Shown: positions 14,570 to 20,318 of the stretch, one piece after another
Layout: the number at the start of each line of letters is the position of its first letter
Numbering within the stretch: position 1 is the stretch's first letter
NCBI GenBank assembly: GCA_020048795.1
Contig: JAIFMA010000233.1
Span: 1 to 20,318 of the forward strand
Origin: Rhodoferax sp.
GTDB lineage: Bacteria; Pseudomonadota; Gammaproteobacteria; Burkholderiales; Burkholderiaceae_C
DNA: 20,318 nt
Reading direction: 5' to 3'
Made by a program: the position numbers and the translations under genes
The notes under the pieces: model-generated
What the model saw: only the letters and a program-made list of their open reading frames with translations
Told to the model about the DNA's origin: nothing
The model's database searches: none

Positions 14570-14607
14570 AATTCCGAAAGATATCCGTCAACGGCTGCAG
14601 GCCGATT

Positions 14608-16149
14608 TCAGAGTTTCAGGCTGTCAATCTCGCGTGACACCGGAATCCTGCCCTGGGCCAACTGGGCGCGGTGTTTGTCGAGGCGTTTGAGGTCGTAGAG
14701 GTAGTTGACCATCATGCCGCAGGACTGTTTCATGCCCTTGATGGACGGGTCAGCACCCCAGTTCAGGCGCTCAATGCGGGCACCGTTGCCCAGGTGAAAG
14801 CGCGCCACCGGGTCAGTTGGCTTGCCATCCACCAGTTCACGGCTCAGGTAGTGCGCAGCGCATTGCAGCAAAAACCGGCCCACCGGCGACTTGGCATCGA
14901 GGCTTTGCGACTTTTGGCTATCGGCCAGCAACTGCGCGGTCAATTCGGCATTTGATTGCAGCGCCTGCTTGAGCTCTGCGCGCGTTTTATCATCGAGCCG
15001 GGTCATCATGGTGGCGACGTTTTTGCCGAGCCAGGCGCGAAACCCGGGAATCGGCGACAAGGTGGCAAAAGTCTTGAGGTGGGGAAACTCGGCCTTCAGC
15101 ACATCGACCACATGTTTGATCAGCGAATCGCCAAAACTGACCCCGCGCAGGCCAACCTGGGTATTGCTGATGGAATAAAAGATTGCCGTGGTGGCCTTGT
15201 TGAGGTTGACTGCGTCGGCCGACTCGTCGAGCAGCGGTGTGATGCTGCTGGCGATGGCATCAACCAAGGCCACTTCGACAAAGATCAAGGGTTCATTGGG
15301 CAGGCTGGGATGAAAAAAGCCATAACAACGGCGGTCTGAGTCGAGCCGGTTTTTCATGTCGGCCCAGCTTTTGATGTCGTGCACCGACTCGTACTTGATC
15401 AGCTTTTCGATCAATGAAGCCGGCGAATGCCAGGAGATGCGGCGCAAGTCCAGAAAGCCGACATCAAACCAGGTCGAAAACATGTATTCCATCTCGACAT
15501 CCAGCGCCTGCAGGCGCTTGTCGGACTTGAGCAAGGGCAGCATCTCGGCGCGCAGATCAACCAGAAAACGGATGCCTTCGGCAAAAGCGCTGAAGCGTTG
15601 CAGCAGACGCCGGCGCCGCGACACCGTGGCACGGCGGAAATTGACCTCGGCGACCGCCTGGTCGGGCGTGCCCAGGGCGGCATCAAACTCGGCCTGCGCC
15701 TGTTTGATGACTTGCGGGTCAGCGACAAATTGCTCGCTCATCAGCAGCCACAGGTCGCGCCGCTGTCCGGGCGTGGCGGCGGTGTACCACAGCGCCAGCA
15801 AGCGCGCGCGCCGGCCGCCCTCGACTTCACTGACCTGGCTGTCAACCACCGCCTGCAATTCGGCCAGCTTGTGGCGCATTTCACGGGGCGACAGGGCCTC
15901 GTCGTCCTGCCGAAAGGTGGCCTTCAGTCGTTCGGTGGTCGAGCGCGGGCTGCGGCGCGAACTCGTCACCGTCGGTGCAGCGGCTGGGCCAGGTGCGGCT
16001 GTCAGTGTGTCGGCTTGTCCGGGGTCTGCCAGGGCAGCCGATGATGCGGGTTCAATCGCATCCGGTGCTGTCTGGGGCGCGTCCTGACCGACATTCTTGC
16101 CGGGCATCAGTTTGCCGACCTTGCGGCTGATCCAATTGGAGCTGGTCAT
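14608..16149 (-). CDS. Malonyl-CoA decarboxylase
   Basis: The enzyme converts malonyl-CoA to acetyl-CoA and CO2. The 513-aa protein has a low-complexity N-terminus (residues 1-70), an all-helical domain (about 75-200, with FSAFAEGIRFLVDLRAEML), then the GNAT-like catalytic domain. Family motifs are HPSLPNEPLIFVEVAL, ISNTQVGLRGVSFG, TLSPIPGFRAWL with the catalytic Ser365, and ARFHLGNGARIERLNW with the catalytic His452. Bacterial homologues are called MatA or MCD. It may let the cell use malonate or remove malonyl-CoA. It is the last gene of the minus-strand cluster, 40 bp after the S24-like gene. No matB or malonate transporter is visible, so its tie to the cluster is unclear. Confidence 0.93.
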   Translation of the reverse strand: MTSSNWISRKVGKLMPGKNVGQDAPQTAPDAIEPASSAALADPGQADTLTAAPGPAAAPTVTSSRRSPRSTTERLKATFRQDDEALSPREMRHKLAELQAVVDSQVSEVEGGRRARLLALWYTAATPGQRRDLWLLMSEQFVADPQVIKQAQAEFDAALGTPDQAVAEVNFRRATVSRRRRLLQRFSAFAEGIRFLVDLRAEMLPLLKSDKRLQALDVEMEYMFSTWFDVGFLDLRRISWHSPASLIEKLIKYESVHDIKSWADMKNRLDSDRRCYGFFHPSLPNEPLIFVEVALVDAIASSITPLLDESADAVNLNKATTAIFYSISNTQVGLRGVSFGDSLIKHVVDVLKAEFPHLKTFATLSPIPGFRAWLGKNVATMMTRLDDKTRAELKQALQSNAELTAQLLADSQKSQSLDAKSPVGRFLLQCAAHYLSRELVDGKPTDPVARFHLGNGARIERLNWGADPSIKGMKQSCGMMVNYLYDLKRLDKHRAQLAQGRIPVSREIDSLKL

Positions 16150-16189
16150 ATCGGTTGTCTGCCTGAAAATGTGTTGTCAAATCATTGTT

Positions 16190-16498
16190 TCATGAATTTG
16201 ATGTACCGTTGGCTTGAAATAGCGTCATTTGTTGTGAGTAGGCCCAAACCATCTGTTCAACAACTACGCATAAGGTGCACTGTTCATCGGCGCGTCGCCC
16301 TTGTCGAAAAGTCCATTCGTCATGGTGCCAGGCCAGCACATAAAAGCCGTCCTTGGCCAGGCCTTCGGGTTCGATGATGATTGTCTTGCCCTCTTGAAAT
16401 TGAGCTGCCATGCTGAAACCCAGCACCATCAGCGCAAAAGATTCGCCACCCAAGCAGTCGGGCACATGGGCCTCCAGTGTCGGGTTGCAGCGCGCCAT
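16190..16498 (-). CDS. Small LexA/S24-peptidase-fold protein without DNA-binding domain
   Basis: The 102-aa protein (103 if it starts at the GTG at 16501) matches the C-terminal domain of LexA/S24 family repressors: GESFALMVLGFSM has the nucleophile position (Ser of GxSM), followed by IIIEPEGLAKDGFYVLAWHHDEWTFRQ, given here by key residues. The Lys that completes the Ser-Lys dyad in LexA is Arg in TFRQ, so self-cleavage is doubtful. No helix-turn-helix is present. The last 35 residues are unlike the family and may be altered by a frameshift. It overlaps the reductase gene by 1 to 4 bp and is surely co-transcribed. It could be a sensor or a partner protein for the reductase. Confidence 0.6.
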   Translation of the reverse strand: MARCNPTLEAHVPDCLGGESFALMVLGFSMAAQFQEGKTIIIEPEGLAKDGFYVLAWHHDEWTFRQGRRADEQCTLCVVVEQMVWAYSQQMTLFQANGTSNS

Positions 16499-17973
16499 CA
16501 CATGACCTGGCTGAACAATTGGGCGCTTGGCACACCGGCCGCCCGCAAGTCTTCAGTCAGCGTGTTGACAAACTCTGCCGGCCCCGACAGGTAAAAGTCA
16601 CAGTTGATGTCAAACAGGTCAGCCCGCATCGCCAAAGCGATCTGTTTGGCGCCAGCGATCACATCGGTGCTGGTGACCAGCTCGTATTCAAAGTTGTCCA
16701 GCGCCTCGGACCAGGCGCGGCACTGGTTGCTTTGAAAATGCCCGTCGGCACGCATGGCCAGCCAGAATAGCGACAGCGACGGCACCGCATCAAGCGCCAG
16801 CGCGTGTTCAATCAGGCTCTTGACCGGGGCAAACCCGAGGTCGCAGGCGGCAAACACCAGTGGCCGATGCCCCTCGGACAGCACAAAGACACCACCGGGT
16901 CCGCGCACCGTGACCGGACTGCCGGTGACCAGATTTCCGGAAAACACCTGGCAAGCCAGCGGGTCAGCGTCGTCGCGTGCCACGAAAAACAGCAGGTTGC
17001 GGTCGTCACAGGGACAACTGGCGATCGAATAAGTGGTATGAGCGTCGGCCTGACCCGGTACAGCGCAGCCCAGGGACACCGCCTGTCCGGCCAAAAAACG
17101 CAAGCGGTGGGTGCGCGGGGTTTGCAATTGCAACAGACATGTATCGGGTGCCAGCACGGTCACGGCTCGCACTTTGGCGACAATTTCCTGTTCGGGAATG
17201 TCTTGCGGGCCAACGGCTTCCAACATCTCCAGAATCAGCTCACTGCTGGCGGCAGTGTGGCAGCACATCAGCGTGTAGCCCTGCGACTTTTCGGTCTCTG
17301 ACAGCGCGTAGTCAAAGTGCTGGGTTTTCACCACGTCGCCCGAAATCACCCGCACCTTGCACATGCCGCAACTGCCGTTGCCACAACCGTAGTTGAATTT
17401 GAGACCGGCATGCAGGCCCGATTGCAACAGGTTGGAATGCCCCTCGACCACAAACTGGTGGCCGCTGGGGTGCACGGTGACCTGTGCCGTCATGATTTTC
17501 AGCATATCGTCCATCACTTCGAGTAAATCGACCGCATCCGTGGCCAGCACGGTGGCCAGACCGCGGGTGACCTGCCGCTCAAGCGCCTGCCATGCCACGT
17601 CCAGGGGACGACCGGCCTGCTGCTCGCGAATGGCTTTTTGCAAGGCAATCACCAGCTCGTGGTAACGCTGCAAATGACGGCGCACGTCGCCAAGTTCCTG
17701 GCTTTGCGCAAACAGGCGTTGCGCCAGCACCTCCTGGCTGGGCAGCAGGCGTTCGCGCACCCGTTTGCCAAAAGCCTCGTCGCGAATCTGCGCCACCCGC
17801 TCCAGCAAACCCGACTCTTCAAACTTGGCACTGGGGTACAAGGCGAGCAGGGTTTCGGTGGACACCATGCCATCGTTGATCAGCAAGCTGCCGTCGCGCA
17901 CCTGTTGCTGCAGCACACCCCGCGCGACCCCCACCAACTGGGCCGCGCGCCAAACGCTAACTTGATGCGACAT
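16498..17973 (-). CDS. HTH and helical N-terminus fused to a 2Fe-2S ferredoxin-NAD(P)H reductase
   Basis: The 491-aa protein has four parts. Residues 4-46 look like a MerR-type helix-turn-helix (VSVWRAAQLVGVARGVLQQQ). Residues 55-160 are a helical, probably coiled-coil stretch. Residues 163-250 are a plant-type ferredoxin with Cys197, Cys202, Cys205 (YGCGNGSCGMC) and Cys237 or Cys238. Residues 265-491 are an FAD/NAD reductase with TYSIAS, GPGGVFVL, FAACDLGFAPVKSLIEH and YLSGPAEFV. The usual Arg of RxYS is Thr, and the CGP motif has Ser. The reductase half resembles oxygenase reductases. It overlaps the S24-like gene and may serve the nearby TauD-type dioxygenase or act as a redox-sensing regulator. 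Confidence 0.85.
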   Translation of the reverse strand: MSHQVSVWRAAQLVGVARGVLQQQVRDGSLLINDGMVSTETLLALYPSAKFEESGLLERVAQIRDEAFGKRVRERLLPSQEVLAQRLFAQSQELGDVRRHLQRYHELVIALQKAIREQQAGRPLDVAWQALERQVTRGLATVLATDAVDLLEVMDDMLKIMTAQVTVHPSGHQFVVEGHSNLLQSGLHAGLKFNYGCGNGSCGMCKVRVISGDVVKTQHFDYALSETEKSQGYTLMCCHTAASSELILEMLEAVGPQDIPEQEIVAKVRAVTVLAPDTCLLQLQTPRTHRLRFLAGQAVSLGCAVPGQADAHTTYSIASCPCDDRNLLFFVARDDADPLACQVFSGNLVTGSPVTVRGPGGVFVLSEGHRPLVFAACDLGFAPVKSLIEHALALDAVPSLSLFWLAMRADGHFQSNQCRAWSEALDNFEYELVTSTDVIAGAKQIALAMRADLFDINCDFYLSGPAEFVNTLTEDLRAAGVPSAQLFSQVM

Positions 17974-17990
17974 GTGATACTTTTACTCTT

Positions 17991-18041
17991 CTATTAATAG
18001 CTGCCAGCGCAATGAACATAAGGTCTAGAGGCCAATTTGAC
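17991..18041 (+). repeat. Dispersed intergenic repeat, copy 3
   Basis: It contains CTATTAATAGCTGCCAGCGC and TCTAGAGGCC in the same order as copy 2. It fills the 70-bp gap between the dioxygenase stop (18044) and the reductase start (17973), so it could separate two transcription units or act in the mRNA between them. Confidence 0.5.
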
Positions 18042-18043
18042 TA

Positions 18044-18958
18044 CTAAACCATGGCCCCAGCCGAGGCGCTGGGCAGGGTGGGCTCACTGACGCGGTCCAG
18101 GTAGCGTGCGCGGTACAACAGCCGGGGGTGCTGCGGATCATCAGCGAAGCCGGAGCGATCATGCAGCACGTTGTTGCACAGCAAACCCATGCCCGGCTGC
18201 AACTGCAGACGAAACACCGGGGCGCAGTCGCTGGCCAATAGTCGCTCCAAAAAGGCCACGGCAGCGCGTGTCACCGCATCGTCACGCCACAGCACACTGC
18301 GGGTGCGCGCGGTGTAGCGCATGTGCAGCGCGCCGCTGGCGGCATCGACCGAAAACACCGGCCCGCTTTGCGCTGCGCGGGCCATACCGTCATCGTCGAG
18401 CCGCTCAGGAATCGTCATGGCATCAGGCTGCATCAGCGCACGCACCCAGGCGGGGTTGGCATCGCGCAGGGCGATGTAGGCCATGTCGTGGTCCATCAGG
18501 GCACTGATGCCACCCTGCACGGCAGCGCGCACGCAGTGCAGCACCATGCCCCGGATGTTGCGCTCGGGCGGCTGGTAATAGCCGTCGGTATGCCATTTGA
18601 TGGGCCGGTTGGTGTAGGGGATGAAGGCCGGGCGCTCGCCAGGCACCAGTGACACGGCGATGGGTGAGATGCCATCTTCGTCGGCCAGCCAGTTGCCATC
18701 GAGCTGGTGCAAGCCCAACTGACGGCCCAGCGCACGCGGAATATTTTTGTCCTCGCCCAGTACCGTGCTGCGGTAGATCACCATGTTGGCCGTGGCACAA
18801 CGCGCCAGCAGCGCCTGCTTTTCGGCTGGACTCAAGCTGCGTGGGTCGGCAACATCGACCACCAGATCTTGCGCAGTGGCCGGCTGGCTGGCCAGCTTGG
18901 CAGCGCGCCAAGCCCGGTAACAGGCATCGGCTTGCAAGTTAAAGGGCGACAAGTTCAT
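18044..18958 (-). CDS. TauD/TfdA-family Fe(II)/2-oxoglutarate dioxygenase
   Basis: The 304-aa protein carries the iron-binding triad: IKWHTDGYY (His123, Asp125) and NNVLHDRSGF (His266). The 2-oxoglutarate-binding Arg is in RLLYRARYLDR (Arg283 is the best candidate). The fold runs from an N-terminal YRSTVLG strand to a conserved C-terminal RARYL. The family uses 2-oxoglutarate and O2 to hydroxylate taurine, alkyl sulfates, carnitine precursors and others, so the substrate cannot be read from the motifs. The ATG at 18958 is preceded by AAGGA, which overlaps the stop of the upstream gene. Being in a DsrC-like cluster hints at an organosulfur substrate; this is inference. Confidence 0.88.
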   Translation of the reverse strand: MNLSPFNLQADACYRAWRAAKLASQPATAQDLVVDVADPRSLSPAEKQALLARCATANMVIYRSTVLGEDKNIPRALGRQLGLHQLDGNWLADEDGISPIAVSLVPGERPAFIPYTNRPIKWHTDGYYQPPERNIRGMVLHCVRAAVQGGISALMDHDMAYIALRDANPAWVRALMQPDAMTIPERLDDDGMARAAQSGPVFSVDAASGALHMRYTARTRSVLWRDDAVTRAAVAFLERLLASDCAPVFRLQLQPGMGLLCNNVLHDRSGFADDPQHPRLLYRARYLDRVSEPTLPSASAGAMV

Positions 18959-18966
18959 GCTTGTCC

Positions 18967-19518
18967 TTAGTCACCCAACGGGGCAACGCGCGCTGCACGC
19001 GATGGGCGCACGGCACGCGGCTCGGTGGACAACACACCCTCCATGGCTTTTTGCAGGTAAGCCACCGCGTCGGGCACTTCGCTGGCCATCACCTGGTCGA
19101 GCACCCAGCGCTGGTCCTTTTGCGGCATCAAGCCTTCGATGCGATGCCCGAGGTAGCGCACAAACCCAAAATCTGGCCCGCTGTTTTCAAAGCCAAACTC
19201 GCCGTAGTGATCAGCCAGTTCATTGAACAGGTCAATAAATCGCTCGAAATGGCTGGGCTGACCCGCCTGCGGCAAACCCAGCAGGCCGTCCTCGTTGTCT
19301 TGCAGGATCTCAGCCACCCGCTTGACCAGGGCGGTGATGAAGGCACTGCGGTCATCCGTCCCCATGCGCTCATAAGCCATGCGGTCGAGCACCTGGGTCA
19401 GGAACACCAGCACTTCGCGGGTGAAGGCAAAGTAGCTCTCGCCAATGTCGATGTCAAAGTGCGCCACCCGCATCTGCTTGAGCATGTTTTGCGCCACGCG
19501 CCAGGCAATAAAAGCCAT
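18967..19518 (-). CDS. Conserved-looking helical protein of unknown function
   Basis: The 183-aa protein is mostly alpha-helical and acidic, with IDIGESYFAFTREVLVFLTQ, RVAEILQDNEDGLLGLPQ, FERFIDLFNELADHYGEFGF and LDQVMASEVPDAVAYLQ. There is no signal peptide, transmembrane segment or Cys motif; the only low-complexity part is a basic tail. I do not recognise the family. It is placed 31 bp after the DsrC-like gene and 8 bp before the dioxygenase, so it is very likely part of the same operon. Its job in the cluster is unknown. Confidence 0.75.
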   Translation of the reverse strand: MAFIAWRVAQNMLKQMRVAHFDIDIGESYFAFTREVLVFLTQVLDRMAYERMGTDDRSAFITALVKRVAEILQDNEDGLLGLPQAGQPSHFERFIDLFNELADHYGEFGFENSGPDFGFVRYLGHRIEGLMPQKDQRWVLDQVMASEVPDAVAYLQKAMEGVLSTEPRAVRPSRAARVAPLGD

Positions 19519-19549
19519 GGCGCTGGCTGGCCACGTTCAGTCCAGCATT

Positions 19550-19879
19550 TCAGTAGCCACCCTTGCCCAGCGGCTGGGTCAGGCCGGCCACCTTGGGGCC
19601 TTGCTTGGCGGGGCCAATCGGGAACAGGTCATAAAGGTATTTGCTATCGACTTCAGGGCGGATTTCTGCCATGCCCTTGAGCATGGCGCGAAAGTTGGGG
19701 GTGTGGCCGTTTTCACGATATTGGTCGCGCAGGTAGTTCACAACTTCCCAATGCGCATCGGTCAATTCGATATTTTCGGCCGCAGCGATGACCCGCACCG
19801 CCTCGTCCTCAAAAACCGGCTCAATCAGATAGCCCTGGTCATCCGCTTCGTGCTCCACACCGCCAATGTTGTAGCTCAT
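19550..19879 (-). CDS. DsrC/TusE-family protein lacking both active cysteines
   Basis: The 109-aa protein has the DsrC fold signatures: DDQGYLIEP, IELTDAHWEVVNYLRDQY, PNFRAMLKGM and SKYLYDLFPIGPAKQ. In DsrC the C-terminal arm then reads ACKIAG and ends in TGCV; here it is GPKVAG and GKGGY, so the Cys positions are Pro95 and Lys106. The whole protein contains no cysteine. It therefore cannot carry a persulfide or trisulfide as DsrC and TusE do. Cys-poor DsrC-like proteins with suspected regulatory roles are known. The ATG has GGAG 8 bp upstream. It is 31 bp after the Cas6-like gene. Confidence 0.85.
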   Translation of the reverse strand: MSYNIGGVEHEADDQGYLIEPVFEDEAVRVIAAAENIELTDAHWEVVNYLRDQYRENGHTPNFRAMLKGMAEIRPEVDSKYLYDLFPIGPAKQGPKVAGLTQPLGKGGY

Positions 19880-19910
19880 GCTTGCATCTCCATTTCAATT
19901 GACAAAAAAA

Positions 19911-20318
19911 TCACACCGCTGCCGCTGACTTATGGGGCACGAACACCCCACAACCCAACAACCGGTGCGGACCCAATCCCACTTGCTGCAATCGCAAGGA
20001 CTGCTCTGGCGATAAGCCGTGCAGCATCAGGCTGAAGGTGATCTGCACCTGACCCGATACCACCATGTGCCCACGCTTGCCACACACCCGCTCGCCACCA
20101 ATGGCCAACTCGGCCAGTTCTTTTTCGATCACTTGCATGAAAGAAATTTCGTCCTGGCTGGCTGCCGCCACTTTGTACGCATACAAAGTGGCAATCGGTC
20201 GCAATTCACGGGGGTGCGGGTCATCAAGCTTCAGGCGACAGCCGGCCACCGCCAACTCGGTGCCCGCCAGGGCCATCAGCGCGTCCATCCGGCTCGCAGC
20301 CACCCGCAAAATCAGCCG
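19911..20318 (-). CDS. Cas6/Cmx6-like protein (partial, N-terminus outside the window)
   Basis: The frame is open to the window edge (135 aa visible) and the apparent start at 20309 is only an internal TTG. The C-terminal half matches the Cas6/Cmx6 (type I-MYXAN) family: RPIATLYAYKV, then a ferredoxin-like second half with FSLMLHGLSPEQSLRLQQVG and the glycine-rich end GLGPHRLLGCGVFVPHK. Cas6 proteins bind and cut CRISPR repeat RNA. Here no CRISPR array or other cas gene is visible, so the function is probably different. A catalytic His cannot be judged without the N-terminus. It is upstream of, and close to, the DsrC-like gene. Confidence 0.7.
   Translation of the reverse strand, partial: RLILRVAASRMDALMALAGTELAVAGCRLKLDDPHPRELRPIATLYAYKVAAASQDEISFMQVIEKELAELAIGGERVCGKRGHMVVSGQVQITFSLMLHGLSPEQSLRLQQVGLGPHRLLGCGVFVPHKSAAAV

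Noticed and set aside
14608..14620. C-terminal SLKL of malonyl-CoA decarboxylase as a targeting signal
   Set aside because: The resemblance to the SKL of the animal enzyme has no meaning in a bacterium and is probably chance.
14608..20318. CRISPR array linked to the Cas6-like gene
   Set aside because: No regularly spaced direct repeats are visible anywhere in the window; only the C-terminal part of a Cas6-like gene is present.

Overview
The window comes from the chromosome of a GC-rich betaproteobacterium, most likely Comamonadaceae (Rhodoferax/Polaromonas-like). The reasons are the recO-pdxJ-acpS-nagZ order on the minus strand, the general look of the proteins, and three diverged copies of a short intergenic repeat that I associate with that family (cores TAGCTATCAGCGC and AGAGGCC). 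This placement is inference from gene content; no search was run.

Layout. 1-3303 (minus) is a housekeeping block: recO, pdxJ and acpS, then a yqjD-yqjE-yqjK membrane-protein operon, then the first 13 codons of nagZ at the window edge. 3408-6355 holds a secreted DUF2059 protein and a selenium pair: a SelD-associated FAD/NAD(P) oxidoreductase (plus) converging on selD (minus). 6455-9710 (plus) holds an HDOD signalling protein and a compact three-gene unit: a secreted beta-rich protein, an ECF sigma factor, and a one-TM protein with a cytoplasmic N-terminus and a C-terminal ankyrin domain, the last probably acting as the anti-sigma. 9711-14607 is a worn accessory stretch: a BLUF blue-light sensor, an 8-oxoguanine deaminase-type amidohydrolase and a FrnE-like DsbA oxidoreductase. 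They are separated by remnants of mobile elements (a probable group II intron fragment, the left end of an IS66 element, a zinc-ribbon transposase scrap), small orphan ORFs and palindromic repeats.

14608-20318 (minus) is the most interesting part. In transcription order it has a Cas6/Cmx6-like protein (cut by the window edge), a DsrC/TusE-family protein with no cysteine at all, an unrecognised helical 183-aa protein, a TauD/TfdA-type Fe(II)/2-oxoglutarate dioxygenase, a protein joining an N-terminal HTH and helical region to a 2Fe-2S ferredoxin-NAD(P)H reductase, a small LexA/S24-fold protein that lacks the usual catalytic lysine, and malonyl-CoA decarboxylase. No CRISPR repeats or other cas genes are visible. 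The tight spacing from Cas6-like to TauD (31, 31 and 8 bp) and from the reductase to the S24-like gene (overlap) suggests one or two operons. A plausible reading is an uncharacterised redox or sulfur-linked regulatory and metabolic module, in which a DsrC scaffold stripped of its sulfur chemistry and a Cas6-type RNA-binding fold do something other than sulfur relay and CRISPR processing. That reading is inference; the family assignments rest on visible motifs.
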